DNA of 64,000 nucleotides from Chitinophaga costaii (GCF_900094705.1 NZ_FMAR01000009.1:1-64000); one strand, 5' to 3'; counted from the stretch's first letter, positions 24,171 through 34,214 are shown. The notes: generated by a model not told the origin, from the sequence alone. Made by a program: numbers and translations.

Positions 24171-27100
24171 ATGCAAAAAATTGCGCTTTGTGATCGGAAC
24201 GTCCCTGCCATGCCTTTCCAGGCTCCATACGGCCTCCGGTTATCAACCAAAATCAAGTTAGTCATGAAACTAACCGCGTTACTGCTTACCCTTGCTTGCA
24301 TGAGTGTAAGCGCTAAGGTACTTTCTCAGTCCGTGACCTTCACGGGCAAAAATGTATCGCTGGAAAAGGTATTTTCCGTCGTCCGTTCGCAAACAGGCTA
24401 CCACGTGTTTTGCGACGACCGGCTATTGTCGCAGGCGGCGCCGGTAACGGTAAGCGCCACTAACATGCCTTTACAGAAATTCCTGGACCTGCTGCTCAAA
24501 AACCAGTCGCTGCAATACCTGGTGCGGGAGCAAACTATTTTCGTAAGCCCAAAAGCTGCCCCCATACCGGCAGAAGCGGCATCGCCAGGCGTACCGGTAC
24601 AGGGCCACATTTATGATGAAGTGGGCAATCCCCTATCCGGCACCACCATTAAAATCAAAGGCACCAACCGTTCCGTGATTTCCGGCAACGATGGCAGCTT
24701 TAACATTACGGCCAATGTGGGCGACGTACTCGTGTTCACCTTCGTAGGTTTTCAGCCGCAGGAAATTCGCGTGGGCAACAGTACCAATCTAGATATAAAG
24801 CTGCACACCGCACGGGTAGACATTGGAGAAGTAACCGTGGCCTCCGTATCTACCGGCTACCAGCAGATCACCGCAGAACGCGCCACCGGCTCCTATGGGG
24901 TCATAACGGCCAAAGAACTGCAGAATGTGCCTTCCACTAATATCCTGGAAAAATTGGAGGGTAAAGAACCTGGCGTTATGATAGACGTGCGGCGCAACAC
25001 CATACAGTTACGCAGCGTAAATACCTATACACTGAATCAAACGCCGCCGCTGATCGTAATAGACGGCTTCCCCATGCTGGAGTCGGGCGATAACCAGAAA
25101 CTTACCTCGCTCACCAACTCCACCATGGCCAACAATGCCATTTTGAGCACTATCAATCCTGCAGACATTGCGCAGATCACTTTCCTTAAAGACGCCGTAG
25201 CCACCTCCATCTGGGGCGCTCGCGGCGCCAATGGCGTGATCGTGATAGATACTAAGAAAGGTAAACGTGGCATGACCACCCTGAACCTCTCCTCTACCGT
25301 AAGCGTAGCCGGCAGCCCTAAGTTTTCTGACCTGCACTGGATGAATACCGCCCAGTATGTAGACCTCGAAAAAGAATTGGTTAATAAAGGTTTCATCACC
25401 GACGCTACGCAAACATCCTACTACAACCCGCTACAGGCCTACAATCCCAGCGAAGTGCAGGAATGGTTGTTTAAAGTGCAGCGCGGTACGGCCACCCAGG
25501 CTGAAGCCGATGCGGCCATTAGTAAAATAGCGACGCGCGATAACAGCGGCCAGATCAAAAAGTACCTGTTGCAAAATGCCGTGACCCAGCAATACAACCT
25601 CTCCTTATCGGGTGGCGACAATTCCAACACCTATTATATTTCGGCCAATTACAACCGCGACCAGCCCATTTATAAAAGCAACAGCGCAGAAAACATGTTT
25701 CTGACAGCCAACCTGACCAACGACCTGTTTAATAAAAGGGTGAGGGTTACCACCGGCATCAACTACCAGTATGCCACCAGTAAGGTGAATGGTTCGGCAG
25801 TAGATGCCTTAAGCCTTTCCCAAACGTCCCTGCGCCCCTACGACATGCTGGTAGACAGCAGCGGACAGCATATCCAACACGACATCCTGTTTCGCCCGGA
25901 AGTGGCCGAAGGATTGGTAGCCAAAGGATATCTGCCGTTTTCTTACAACGCCGTAGACGAATTGAATTACTCCAACACCATCAGCAAAACCAACCAGTTC
26001 CGCATCAACACCGGTATTAACGTAAAGATCACCGACTGGCTCAATGCCGACATTACGGGTATGTACCAGCGCAATATGACCAACAGTAACGGGATCGATG
26101 AATTACAGAGTTACCTGGGCCGTATTTTCGTGAACAACGCCACTACTATTTCCAGTACCGGCAAAGTTGTGTACAACCTGCCCAAAGGAGGTATTTACCG
26201 CCTCCACGATGCATCGGCCTACGATTATAACCTGCGCGCACAGTTAAATGCCAGCCGCCAGTTTAACGCAGACAACCAGTTTACCGCCCTGGCAGGTGCA
26301 GAAATAAAACAAGCCTACAACAAAGGATACGGCAGCACCCAGTATGGTTACGACCCGTTATCCAACACCTTTGGCACGGTAAACCCTACAACACCATACG
26401 CCACCATGTACGGCTGGACCTCCACGCTGGGCAACCCCTTTGATCCGGTGACCGAGCAGCGCAACCGCTATCTCTCCTATTTTGGCAATGCCGCTTATAC
26501 CTACAAAAGCCGTTACAACCTTTCCGGCAGCATGCGATTCGACGACTATACGTTGCTGGGCCTGGCCCGCAGCAAACGCGCCAAACCTTTTTACTCCGTT
26601 GGTTTTAAGTGGAACATGAAGGAAGAAGGATTCCTGCAACCCATCGCATGGGTAAATGGCCTGGACCTGCGCATTACTTATGGCACCGGCGGCAGTGTAC
26701 CGCTGGCTGGAAGCACCCTGCCTGTTGTTACGGTAAACAGTACCGATTACAACACCGGCCTGCCTACCGGCACCATACAAACACCCGCCAATGAACAACT
26801 GCAATGGGAACTTACCCACACGTTCAATATGGGTGCAGACCTGCGCGTACTGCACGACCGTATTACCGCCAGCGTAGACGTGTACTTTAAAAGAAACAGC
26901 GGCATTCTCGCTAACCTGCCTTTTAATCCCACTTACGGCTGGAGCTATGTGAGCTTTAATACCGGCACCATGAAAAGCCATGGCGTAGAACTTGGCATCA
27001 CCGGCAAGATCGTGGACCAGCGGGATTGGGGCATCACGTCTACCTTCAACTTCTCCTACAGTGCCAACATGGTGACAGACAGCCGCTATAAACCCAGTAG

Positions 27101-27806
27101 CGGCAGTTCCTTAATTCAGGGTAGTACTCCCGTGAAAGGACGTCCCATAGGTGGCGTGTATGTGTATCGCTCTGCGGGCCTGGACAACCAGGGACAAACC
27201 CAGATCTACGACCACAATAACAAGATCATTTCCAGTACAACCAATCTTACCTCCGACTTTGGAGAGAAAGACGTGAAATATGCCGGCACCAGCGTTTCAC
27301 CCTACTTCGGTGGATTCTTCAATACATTCCGGTATAAACAGTTTGAACTGGGCGTGCAGATGACCTATTACATGGGAGGCGTGTTCCTGAAACCTGCTAT
27401 CAATAACTATCCCACCTTTGCAGGCTATTTTAGCGGCACACTGGGACGCCAGGAAGACCTGGCCAAACGTTGGGAAAAACCCGGCGATGAAGCCACCACC
27501 AACGTGCCGGGGCTGGACTATGTAAATTCCAACAGCATTACACGCTACCGCTATTCCGACAAGTTAGTCCGGAGTTCAGATAATATCCGCTTGCAGCAAA
27601 TTTCCCTCACCTACAATTTCCCGGCTTCGCTATTGTCGCGCAAGGTAATCAGGGGATTGTCTGTCAGCGGCAATGTGCGCAACCTGGGCATGCTATGGGC
27701 GCGTAATAAAGAGAAACTGGATCCGGAATACCTCAATAGCACGGCTACCTATGCAGCGCTGCCGCCGGTAACCAGCTACCTGTTCAATGTTAATATATCA
27801 TTCTAA
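24171..27806 (+). CDS. SusC/RagA TonB-dependent transporter with STN domain (rightward locus)
   Basis: I chose the ATG at 24171 (1211 residues), because its MQKIALCDRNVP start is the usual N-terminal extension of Chitinophaga-type SusC. A signal peptide follows (MKLTALLLTLACMSVSAKVLSQ, about residues 32-53). Next come an STN domain (VTFTGKNVSLEKVFSVVRSQTGYHVFC), a carboxypeptidase-regulatory-like domain (VQGHIYDEVGNPLSGTTIKI), the plug (GSYGVITAKELQNVP, then WGARGANGVIVIDT) and the barrel ending FNVNISF. STN implies signalling through the upstream FecR/sigma pair. The SusD gene follows 12 bases after the stop. With an S9 peptidase and a thioredoxin-like protein downstream it probably imports peptides. 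Confidence 0.93.
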   Translation: MQKIALCDRNVPAMPFQAPYGLRLSTKIKLVMKLTALLLTLACMSVSAKVLSQSVTFTGKNVSLEKVFSVVRSQTGYHVFCDDRLLSQAAPVTVSATNMPLQKFLDLLLKNQSLQYLVREQTIFVSPKAAPIPAEAASPGVPVQGHIYDEVGNPLSGTTIKIKGTNRSVISGNDGSFNITANVGDVLVFTFVGFQPQEIRVGNSTNLDIKLHTARVDIGEVTVASVSTGYQQITAERATGSYGVITAKELQNVPSTNILEKLEGKEPGVMIDVRRNTIQLRSVNTYTLNQTPPLIVIDGFPMLESGDNQKLTSLTNSTMANNAILSTINPADIAQITFLKDAVATSIWGARGANGVIVIDTKKGKRGMTTLNLSSTVSVAGSPKFSDLHWMNTAQYVDLEKELVNKGFITDATQTSYYNPLQAYNPSEVQEWLFKVQRGTATQAEADAAISKIATRDNSGQIKKYLLQNAVTQQYNLSLSGGDNSNTYYISANYNRDQPIYKSNSAENMFLTANLTNDLFNKRVRVTTGINYQYATSKVNGSAVDALSLSQTSLRPYDMLVDSSGQHIQHDILFRPEVAEGLVAKGYLPFSYNAVDELNYSNTISKTNQFRINTGINVKITDWLNADITGMYQRNMTNSNGIDELQSYLGRIFVNNATTISSTGKVVYNLPKGGIYRLHDASAYDYNLRAQLNASRQFNADNQFTALAGAEIKQAYNKGYGSTQYGYDPLSNTFGTVNPTTPYATMYGWTSTLGNPFDPVTEQRNRYLSYFGNAAYTYKSRYNLSGSMRFDDYTLLGLARSKRAKPFYSVGFKWNMKEEGFLQPIAWVNGLDLRITYGTGGSVPLAGSTLPVVTVNSTDYNTGLPTGTIQTPANEQLQWELTHTFNMGADLRVLHDRITASVDVYFKRNSGILANLPFNPTYGWSYVSFNTGTMKSHGVELGITGKIVDQRDWGITSTFNFSYSANMVTDSRYKPSSGSSLIQGSTPVKGRPIGGVYVYRSAGLDNQGQTQIYDHNNKIISSTTNLTSDFGEKDVKYAGTSVSPYFGGFFNTFRYKQFELGVQMTYYMGGVFLKPAINNYPTFAGYFSGTLGRQEDLAKRWEKPGDEATTNVPGLDYVNSNSITRYRYSDKLVRSSDNIRLQQISLTYNFPASLLSRKVIRGLSVSGNVRNLGMLWARNKEKLDPEYLNSTATYAALPPVTSYLFNVNISF

Positions 27807-27818
27807 GCAAAGCGTATC

Positions 27819-29177
27819 ATGAAGAAATTAATATATCTACTGGCAGTACCGCTCCTGATCATGGGCAGTTGCCGCAAATACGTGGAAGTGACGCAGATTG
27901 GCACCCGTACCCTCACGCTCACCAGCGATTACCGCGCGGTGTTAGACAACAACAGCGTGATGGAAAACGGGTATGGCATGCCTATTTATTCCTGCGACGA
28001 TACCCGTTTCCTGGACACTACCAAACAAAAAAAACTGACAGACATCTACCAGCACGCCTACTCCTGGCAGGCGCCTTACCTCACTGAAACACAGGGCGAC
28101 GTAGATTGGGAAACCCTCTATAAGTCCATTTACGTGTGCAACCAGGTGACAGACGGCGTACTCACCAGCCAAGGTACCGATGAGCAACTGAAAAAGACCG
28201 TATATGCGGAAGCGTTAGTACACCGTGCTTATTTTTACTGGTGCCTGGTGAATATGTATGCCAAACAATACGATGCTTCCACCGCCGCCACAGACCTGGG
28301 CGTGCCCCTGCTGCTTACGCCAGACCTTTTTGCCAGCCTGCACCGCGCATCGGTAGCAACGGTTTATGCACAGATCATCACCGATCTGCAAGCCGCTGCC
28401 CCCGACCTGCCCGACCTGCCGGATTATAAGACCCGCCCTTCACAGGCCGCAGTGTATGCCTTACTGGCGCGCACCTACCTGTGTGAAGGCGACTACGCAC
28501 ATGCCAGCACCTACGCCGGCCAGGCCTTACAACTGCAATCGTCTTTGGCCAACCTGAATACTTATGTAAACAATACCAGCGCCATTCCCCGCCGCCTGCA
28601 AGACCCGGAAATCATTTTCTCGAAAGTGCAGTCCGGCACCAACTACCAGGGCATTCAACTCGATACAGCCCTGCTTTCCCTGCTGGGCAACAACGACCTG
28701 CGCTATGTACTCTTTGTAAAACCAGGTGGCAGTTTTAGTCCTTCGTTCAATGGGTATGGCTACTGGCGGTATCGCTACACCTCGGAAGGCATCTACCAGG
28801 GCCCATCGGTTCCGGAAATGATGCTGATCAAAGCCGAATGCGCCGCCCGCACCAACGATGCGGCTACTGCCATCGGCACGCTGAATACCCTGCGACAGCA
28901 ACGTTTTGCACCGGCAGATTATACCAGCCTGCCGGTGGGTACGCCCACCGCCGCACTTAATGCAGTGATTCAGGAAAGAAGACGGGAACTGTTTGGCACC
29001 GGCATGCGCTGGTTCGATCAGAAACGCTACAATAAAGAGTCCGCCCTGGCAGAAACCGTAACGCGCAATTTCCTGGGTACCGACTATACACTGGCACCCA
29101 ATAGTAATCAATACGTATACCCGATCGGGACTAAATACACCCTGCTGAACCCGGAGCTGGAACAAAATCCTTATTAA
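27819..29177 (+). CDS. RagB/SusD family nutrient-binding lipoprotein (rightward locus)
   Basis: A 452-residue lipoprotein (lipobox IMGSC, Cys at residue 18). The SusD fold is visible from VYAQIITDLQAAAPDLPDLP, YALLARTYLCEGDYAHASTYAGQAL and MLIKAECAARTNDAATAIGTLNTLRQQRF (late helix signature), with ERRRELFGTGMRWFDQKRY at the C-terminus. The N-terminal helix region VEVTQIGTRTLTLTSDYRAVLDN differs from glycan-binding SusD proteins, as is common in peptide-type RagB relatives. It starts 12 bases after SusC, so the two are one unit. A perfect 20-bp hairpin separates it from the enzyme genes downstream. Confidence 0.9.
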   Translation: MKKLIYLLAVPLLIMGSCRKYVEVTQIGTRTLTLTSDYRAVLDNNSVMENGYGMPIYSCDDTRFLDTTKQKKLTDIYQHAYSWQAPYLTETQGDVDWETLYKSIYVCNQVTDGVLTSQGTDEQLKKTVYAEALVHRAYFYWCLVNMYAKQYDASTAATDLGVPLLLTPDLFASLHRASVATVYAQIITDLQAAAPDLPDLPDYKTRPSQAAVYALLARTYLCEGDYAHASTYAGQALQLQSSLANLNTYVNNTSAIPRRLQDPEIIFSKVQSGTNYQGIQLDTALLSLLGNNDLRYVLFVKPGGSFSPSFNGYGYWRYRYTSEGIYQGPSVPEMMLIKAECAARTNDAATAIGTLNTLRQQRFAPADYTSLPVGTPTAALNAVIQERRRELFGTGMRWFDQKRYNKESALAETVTRNFLGTDYTLAPNSNQYVYPIGTKYTLLNPELEQNPY

Positions 29178-29212
29178 CCAACCATCCGCACGAATAACCG
29201 ACTATTTACACT

Positions 29213-29258
29213 GCATGCGGGCAGCAGGCTACTGAAGGGTAGCCTGCTGCCCGCATGC
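29213..29258 (+). other. Perfect 20-bp hairpin between SusD and thioredoxin-like genes
   Basis: The left arm 29213-29232 begins GCATGCGGGC and the right arm 29239-29258 ends GCCCGCATGC; all 20 positions pair, with a 6-base loop TGAAGG. The following bases are TTAAAGG rather than a U-run. The stem ends 13 bases before the next ATG and could be an attenuator or an mRNA 3'-end protector that makes SusC/D more abundant than the downstream enzymes. Confidence 0.75.
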
Positions 29259-29271
29259 TTAAAGGAAAACC

Positions 29272-31272
29272 ATGAAACAATATTGGATACGTTTATTCAT
29301 TGCACTGCTGATGCTTTCGCATGGCCTATACGCACAGACCGACAGTGGACGGCTGCGGGGCATTACGGTGCCCATAGCAGGCGATTCCATGCATTTTACT
29401 TACTACCCTGCTGGTGGCCCACTGCAACAGGAGCAGCATATTACCGCCATGGCATACGCCTTCAATGATTACAAATGGGTGGCAGTAGACCTGCCCCTGG
29501 TACAGGAAAACGGACATTGGACTGGCCATTACCTGGTACCGGCACCATGCGCTTTCCTGGCCATTCAATTTGTAAAAACCGTGAGCGGCGTTGTAACGAT
29601 AGCCGATAATAATGACGACCGCGGGTTTGTTATGACTACCCGCGATAAAGCTGGCAGGATCATGCCGGGAGCAGACCTGGCCTGGGGCATTTTCCGCTAC
29701 CCCGCATTGGGCAAAGCCCCCACCGGTTACTTCCACCAGTTTACCATTAGCAAAGAAGCATGGCAATTATGGATGACTAAAGAGCGGGAACATTTTCCCC
29801 AAAATATACATAAGTATTTCGAGGTGTACCTGGCCGCCTTGCAGGCAAAAGACTCCGCAGCCTTCCCACAAATCGCCGAACGTAACCTGGTAAAATATGC
29901 CAAAGAACCCGGCACTGCGGAAGATGACCTCATTACCGTGATGAACTGCTACCGCTTCCAGTTGAAAGACACCGCTAAAGCAGACTCCGTGCATCGCTTT
30001 ATCCTATCCCGGTACCCGCAGGGAAAAATAGCCCGGCAGGTACGCTATAATGATGTTTCGGCCATGCCGCTGGATGAAAAGAAACTCGTCGCTATGGAAG
30101 GCCTGTTACATGACTTCCCGGTGAATGCTTACCGGCAGACCCACGACGGCACACAAAATTTTATCTACTACAATATGTATCGCCAACTGGCTTCCGCCTA
30201 CTTCGCCAGCCAGCAGGACGATAAATTGCGGGCACTGATACCAGATATGGACCTGAGTACCCTTAACGAGATTTTCCGATGGAACATAGACCGCATTTTT
30301 ACCTTGCACAAACTACCCCTGGAACGTATTTATCCCGTAGCCCATGCCCTGATCGATGAAATGATTAAAAAAAGAAATGACCTTTCTTACATGGATGGCA
30401 CCCGCTACACGCCCCAACAGGCACTGGAGGTAGCTACCCTGCAACTGGATAATAAACTATCTATCCACATTCGCTTGCTGGATCAAATGGGGCGTTACGA
30501 AGAGGCAAAACCTTACCTGGCCTACCTATCGGAACAGGGAAAATACAGCGACGCAGCGCTGAATGAAGCACATGCCGATATACTGGCCCATACCGGCGCC
30601 CCTGCCATGGTACTGCCGGTATTGGAAATGGGCATGCGGTACAGCGCAGCCACCCCCGCCATGATAGCGGCTTTAAAGCAAGATTATACCGAAAAACATG
30701 GCAACCTCGATGGGTATGATAACTATGTAGCCAGCTTAAAACCTGCTGCCGATGTAGCGGCCCTCCACGCAGCGCTGAAAGCCAAAATGATCCATGAAAA
30801 AATTACCCCCTTCCAGCTTACCGGCCTGGATGGGCAAATCGTAAACAGTAATAACTGGCAGCACAAAATTATTGTAATCGATTACTGGGCTACTTGGTGC
30901 TTTCCCTGCAAGGCCGCCTTCCCAGGCATGCAATTGGCCATAGATCATTTTGCGGCAGACAGTACGGTGGCCTTTTATTTCATCGCCACCATGGAACGCA
31001 AAAAAAGCTACAAAGAAGATATTCAACAATACCTGCAAACCAGCGGCTACCGCTTTCACGTATTACTGGACGACAACAACAAAAAGACCGGCGCTAATGA
31101 CCGTGTATTCAGCAGCATGACGCCCCTGTTTCACTCATCGGCCATTCCGCGCAAGGTTATCATCAAAGATGGTTATATCCGCTACACCGCCGAAGGATAC
31201 GCCGGCAGCCCCAGTGGGCTGATGGAAGAAATATCCACCGTAATTTCTATACTGAAAGCAGAAAACGAATGA
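29272..31272 (+). CDS. Large exported protein with C-terminal TlpA-type thioredoxin domain
   Basis: A 666-residue exported protein (signal peptide MKQYWIRLFIALLMLSHGLYAQ). The first 500 residues include a beta-rich segment (to about 160) and a long helical part with TPR-like pairs (for example about 300-480). From about residue 505 a thioredoxin/TlpA domain runs to the end. Its active site WATWCFPC has Cys543 and Cys546, and AIPRKVIIKDG is the cis-Pro loop. The large helical front end makes it different from the DUF4369-TlpA proteins of the leftward locus. Its stop overlaps the S9 peptidase start as ATGA, so the two are translationally coupled and probably act together on cysteine-containing peptides in the periplasm. 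Confidence 0.83.
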   Translation: MKQYWIRLFIALLMLSHGLYAQTDSGRLRGITVPIAGDSMHFTYYPAGGPLQQEQHITAMAYAFNDYKWVAVDLPLVQENGHWTGHYLVPAPCAFLAIQFVKTVSGVVTIADNNDDRGFVMTTRDKAGRIMPGADLAWGIFRYPALGKAPTGYFHQFTISKEAWQLWMTKEREHFPQNIHKYFEVYLAALQAKDSAAFPQIAERNLVKYAKEPGTAEDDLITVMNCYRFQLKDTAKADSVHRFILSRYPQGKIARQVRYNDVSAMPLDEKKLVAMEGLLHDFPVNAYRQTHDGTQNFIYYNMYRQLASAYFASQQDDKLRALIPDMDLSTLNEIFRWNIDRIFTLHKLPLERIYPVAHALIDEMIKKRNDLSYMDGTRYTPQQALEVATLQLDNKLSIHIRLLDQMGRYEEAKPYLAYLSEQGKYSDAALNEAHADILAHTGAPAMVLPVLEMGMRYSAATPAMIAALKQDYTEKHGNLDGYDNYVASLKPAADVAALHAALKAKMIHEKITPFQLTGLDGQIVNSNNWQHKIIVIDYWATWCFPCKAAFPGMQLAIDHFAADSTVAFYFIATMERKKSYKEDIQQYLQTSGYRFHVLLDDNNKKTGANDRVFSSMTPLFHSSAIPRKVIIKDGYIRYTAEGYAGSPSGLMEEISTVISILKAENE

Positions 31273-33860
31273 AACGCAGGTTAATGATAACATGGTGCTG
31301 CCTCTGCTGCCTGGGAGTGGTGCAGGCGCAGTTGAAAAGCCTGGATTCCAGCGCCTATAAGGATTGGAAAACCATTACCAGCCCCTTGATGGCAGGTACT
31401 GGCCATTGGGTGATGTACAGCCTCCTGCAAGGCAGTGGCAGCACCCGCTATTTCGTGAATACGCAGACCGGCCAGTCCCTGCAACTGGATAGCGTGCGCG
31501 ATGTAGCGTTCTTTGCCAAAGGAAACTGGATATCCTACACCGTATCCCGGAAGAGCGGCGACTCCCTCTTTTTCTGGCAACCGGATACCCATCAAAAAAT
31601 ATACTGGCCCCACGGCAGGCCACAGCCCCTCCAGGAGTCGGCGCGGCTAGTAGCCGCCACCATCGGCAAACCGGGCAGATTTACAGTGTATAACCTGGAA
31701 AAGCACGACAGCATTGCTTTTGAAGAGGTACCTAAATACCAGTTGTACGACCACGACCAGCGTATATGCTTTCAACGGAAAGACACGCTACTGGATGGCC
31801 CGTTGAAAGGGCCTTACCGGGTAGTGTATAAAGGCCCACTCTCCGATTATACCTTTCACCCGGAAAAAAAGACCGGATGCATTTTGTCCGACAGCTGCGT
31901 ATATACGTTCACGTTATCCGGCGGCCCACCCGTAAAATGCATAGACTTCCGCGACATACAATTACCAGCACCTTATCACCCGGTGTTACGCGCCTACGAC
32001 GTAAGCCCCGGCACCAGCAGCCTGCTGCTGGACGTGCGGCAGGACCAGGCCGCGCCCCCTCCTCCTGCACCACCACTGCATGCAGGTTTTGAACTGGAGC
32101 TGTGGACCTGGAACGAAGGTGTGTCGCAGCGCCGCCAGCGCAAAGGCGTGTACAACAAAACACCACAGGACGATGCCAGGTTTATTTACCATCCGCTAAC
32201 GAAACAATGCGTACAGGTATTGACCGAGAACGCAGGCCAGCTCATGCTGCCGGAAGGCAACGATTATCGCTATGCCTTTCTCCTGGATAGCCATCCCTAC
32301 CTGTACTCCATCGATTGGAAATACAGTGCCAATGCAGACATTTACCTCGTAGATGTGTATACAGGAGCGCGGGTACGCGTGGCCACCAATAGTTACGACT
32401 ATCCGCAATGGAGCCCCGATGGCAGGCATGCCCTACTGTATGATGCACCCGGCAAGCAATGGCTTACCCTGGATACCACACGGCAACAATTTGTACCACT
32501 TCCCCATCCGCCTCCCTACCCGGTGTACGATGAAGACTATGATATGGCCCACCCGCCATTGGCATATGGCCTCGCAGGCTGGCTGAACGGCGGTAGCAGC
32601 GCGGTGTTATACGACCGCTACGACCTGTGGGTGGCAGACCTTTCTGGGCAAAAACCAACGTATGCACTAACGAGGGAGGAAGGCCGGGCTAAAGGCATTC
32701 AGCTACGCTTGCAGGGTGCCGATTATGCAGGCCTGCTTAACCTGGATAAACCCATTACCTTACGCAGCTTTAACGAGCATACAAAGTCTGCCGGCATATA
32801 CCGGTACGAGCGCCAACACATAACCGCAGTGGCAGACCAGCCAGCTTACAGCATTAAAATACTGGCTACCGCCTCCGATGGGAAATCGGTGCTGTTCACC
32901 AAAGAAAGCTACCAGCAGAGCCCCGACCTGTGGTGGGGTAGCGCCAACCTGCGCACCACCCGCCAGCTTACCCGGCTAAACCCGCAGCAGCAGCAATATA
33001 ACTGGGGCACGGTGAAGGTAGTTTCCTGGAAAAATTTTGCCGGCAACAACAATGAAGGATTACTCTACCTCCCACAGGATTACGACTCCACCAAGTCGTA
33101 CCCGATGATTGTAAATTTTTATGAAACGCATGCGCACAATTTACACGCCTATATCACCCCACAGTACCCTACCTCCATCCTCAATATTGTGACCTATGTA
33201 AGTAATGGCTACATCGTATTTCAGCCAGACGTACACTATACCCTGGGCGATCCGGGCGAAAGCGCTTACAATGCCGTGGTAAGCGGCACCGAGGCCATGG
33301 TGGCCCGCGGCATTGCCGATAAAAAAAGGATAGGATTGCAAGGTCATAGCTGGGCAGGTTACCAGGCCGCTTATGTGGCCAGCCGCACCAATATTTTCGC
33401 CTGCGCCAGCCCCTGTGCCGCTGTGGTAAATATGACCTACAACTACAGCGCTATCCGCGCCAGCGGCGCCCCCTGCATGTTCCTGTATGAAAGCGGGCAA
33501 TCCCGCATGGGTGGCAGCCTGTGGGAGATGAAGGAAAAGTATATCCAAAACTCCACCATCTTCCGGGCAGACAGTATCCATACACCCTTACTCATTTTTC
33601 ACAATGATAAAGATGGTGCTGTAGCCTTCACCCAGGGCCTGGACCTTTTCCTGGCCATGCGCAGGCTGCAAAGGCCCGCCTGGCTGCTCAATTACAAAGG
33701 AGAAGGACATACACTGGATAACGAAGCAGCACAACGGGATTACGCCATCCGCATGCAGCAATTTTTTGATCATTACCTGAAGCAACAGCCCATGCCGTTA
33801 TGGATGAAGGAAGGCATCAGTATAGACGAGCGAAAGTATACACAAAAATATACAGAGTAA
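31269..33860 (+). CDS. S9-family (prolyl oligopeptidase-like) exported peptidase
   Basis: An 863-residue protein with a signal peptide (residues 1-20). A beta-propeller occupies about residues 60-600 (repeats such as YDYPQWSPDGRHALLYD). The C-terminal alpha/beta-hydrolase domain covers about 610-850. The triad is visible: Ser694 in GLQGHSWAGY, Asp782 in HNDKDGAVAF and His814 in GEGHTLD. S9 enzymes cut peptides after Pro or release dipeptides, and this size and signal peptide suit a periplasmic enzyme. It is ATGA-coupled to the thioredoxin-like protein and last in the sigma/FecR/SusC/SusD unit. Together they form a peptide-degrading uptake system; the specificity is not evident. Confidence 0.9.
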   Translation: MKRRLMITWCCLCCLGVVQAQLKSLDSSAYKDWKTITSPLMAGTGHWVMYSLLQGSGSTRYFVNTQTGQSLQLDSVRDVAFFAKGNWISYTVSRKSGDSLFFWQPDTHQKIYWPHGRPQPLQESARLVAATIGKPGRFTVYNLEKHDSIAFEEVPKYQLYDHDQRICFQRKDTLLDGPLKGPYRVVYKGPLSDYTFHPEKKTGCILSDSCVYTFTLSGGPPVKCIDFRDIQLPAPYHPVLRAYDVSPGTSSLLLDVRQDQAAPPPPAPPLHAGFELELWTWNEGVSQRRQRKGVYNKTPQDDARFIYHPLTKQCVQVLTENAGQLMLPEGNDYRYAFLLDSHPYLYSIDWKYSANADIYLVDVYTGARVRVATNSYDYPQWSPDGRHALLYDAPGKQWLTLDTTRQQFVPLPHPPPYPVYDEDYDMAHPPLAYGLAGWLNGGSSAVLYDRYDLWVADLSGQKPTYALTREEGRAKGIQLRLQGADYAGLLNLDKPITLRSFNEHTKSAGIYRYERQHITAVADQPAYSIKILATASDGKSVLFTKESYQQSPDLWWGSANLRTTRQLTRLNPQQQQYNWGTVKVVSWKNFAGNNNEGLLYLPQDYDSTKSYPMIVNFYETHAHNLHAYITPQYPTSILNIVTYVSNGYIVFQPDVHYTLGDPGESAYNAVVSGTEAMVARGIADKKRIGLQGHSWAGYQAAYVASRTNIFACASPCAAVVNMTYNYSAIRASGAPCMFLYESGQSRMGGSLWEMKEKYIQNSTIFRADSIHTPLLIFHNDKDGAVAFTQGLDLFLAMRRLQRPAWLLNYKGEGHTLDNEAAQRDYAIRMQQFFDHYLKQQPMPLWMKEGISIDERKYTQKYTE

Positions 33861-34145
33861 CACCCGGCTGTTCACAAGATATAGGGATACTGCGGCCAGC
33901 GGCTTCTACCCCATTTAATTGCCCACTTTGTACTATTTCCAGCCCACCAGCAACGCTGGTTTTAAAGCGATGCCTGCTCCCGGGCATCGCTTAATAATTA
34001 CCCCCTTGCGCCAGTGAAAACGCTGCCTGCTACCCCACATTTTCCCCTGCTGGCGATCTCCTCCTTTCGCCTGCAGCCGGCCAATCATCATACCCCCTTT
34101 TAGTTATATGCTTATTCATCTGACACCCTGTAGATTACTAATTAT
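33861..34145. other. Intergenic region with a terminator hairpin
   Basis: The region separates the S9 gene from the polymerase operon (the operator and promoter are listed separately). A 10-bp stem AAGCGATGCC/GGCATCGCTT (33965-33974 with 33983-33992) has an 8-base loop and is followed by AATAATTA, probably a weak terminator of the peptidase transcript. Nothing else is recognisable; the last 60 bases are AT-rich, as expected of a promoter. Confidence 0.5.
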
Positions 34146-34189
34146 TTTAGCATTTACATTTTTATACTAAAATGTTTAGCATACTTTTG
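34146..34189 (+). promoter_or_regulatory. Promoter and palindromic operator of the dinB-dnaE operon
   Basis: The motif TTTAGCAT occurs at 34146-34153 and again at 34175-34182. Its near-complement ATACTAAA lies between (34164-34171). ATACTAAA-N3-TTTAGCAT (34164-34182) is an inverted repeat with one mismatch. The operator overlaps TACTTTTG at 34182-34189, an exact TAnnTTTG core. The ATG at 34215 follows 25 bases later. This layout (repeated half-sites overlapping the promoter) is what a LexA-like or XRE/S24 repressor would use for SOS-type control. No repressor gene is in the window, so its identity is unknown. Confidence 0.65.
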
Positions 34190-34214
34190 TATCACCAGCT
34201 AAAAAACTATTACC

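Noticed and set aside
26358-26981. 207-codon minus-strand frame
   Set aside because: It is antisense to the SusC gene at 24171-27806; the plus-strand protein is clearly the real one.
28527-29165. 212-codon minus-strand frame
   Set aside because: It is antisense to SusD at 27819-29177, whose signature motifs are intact.
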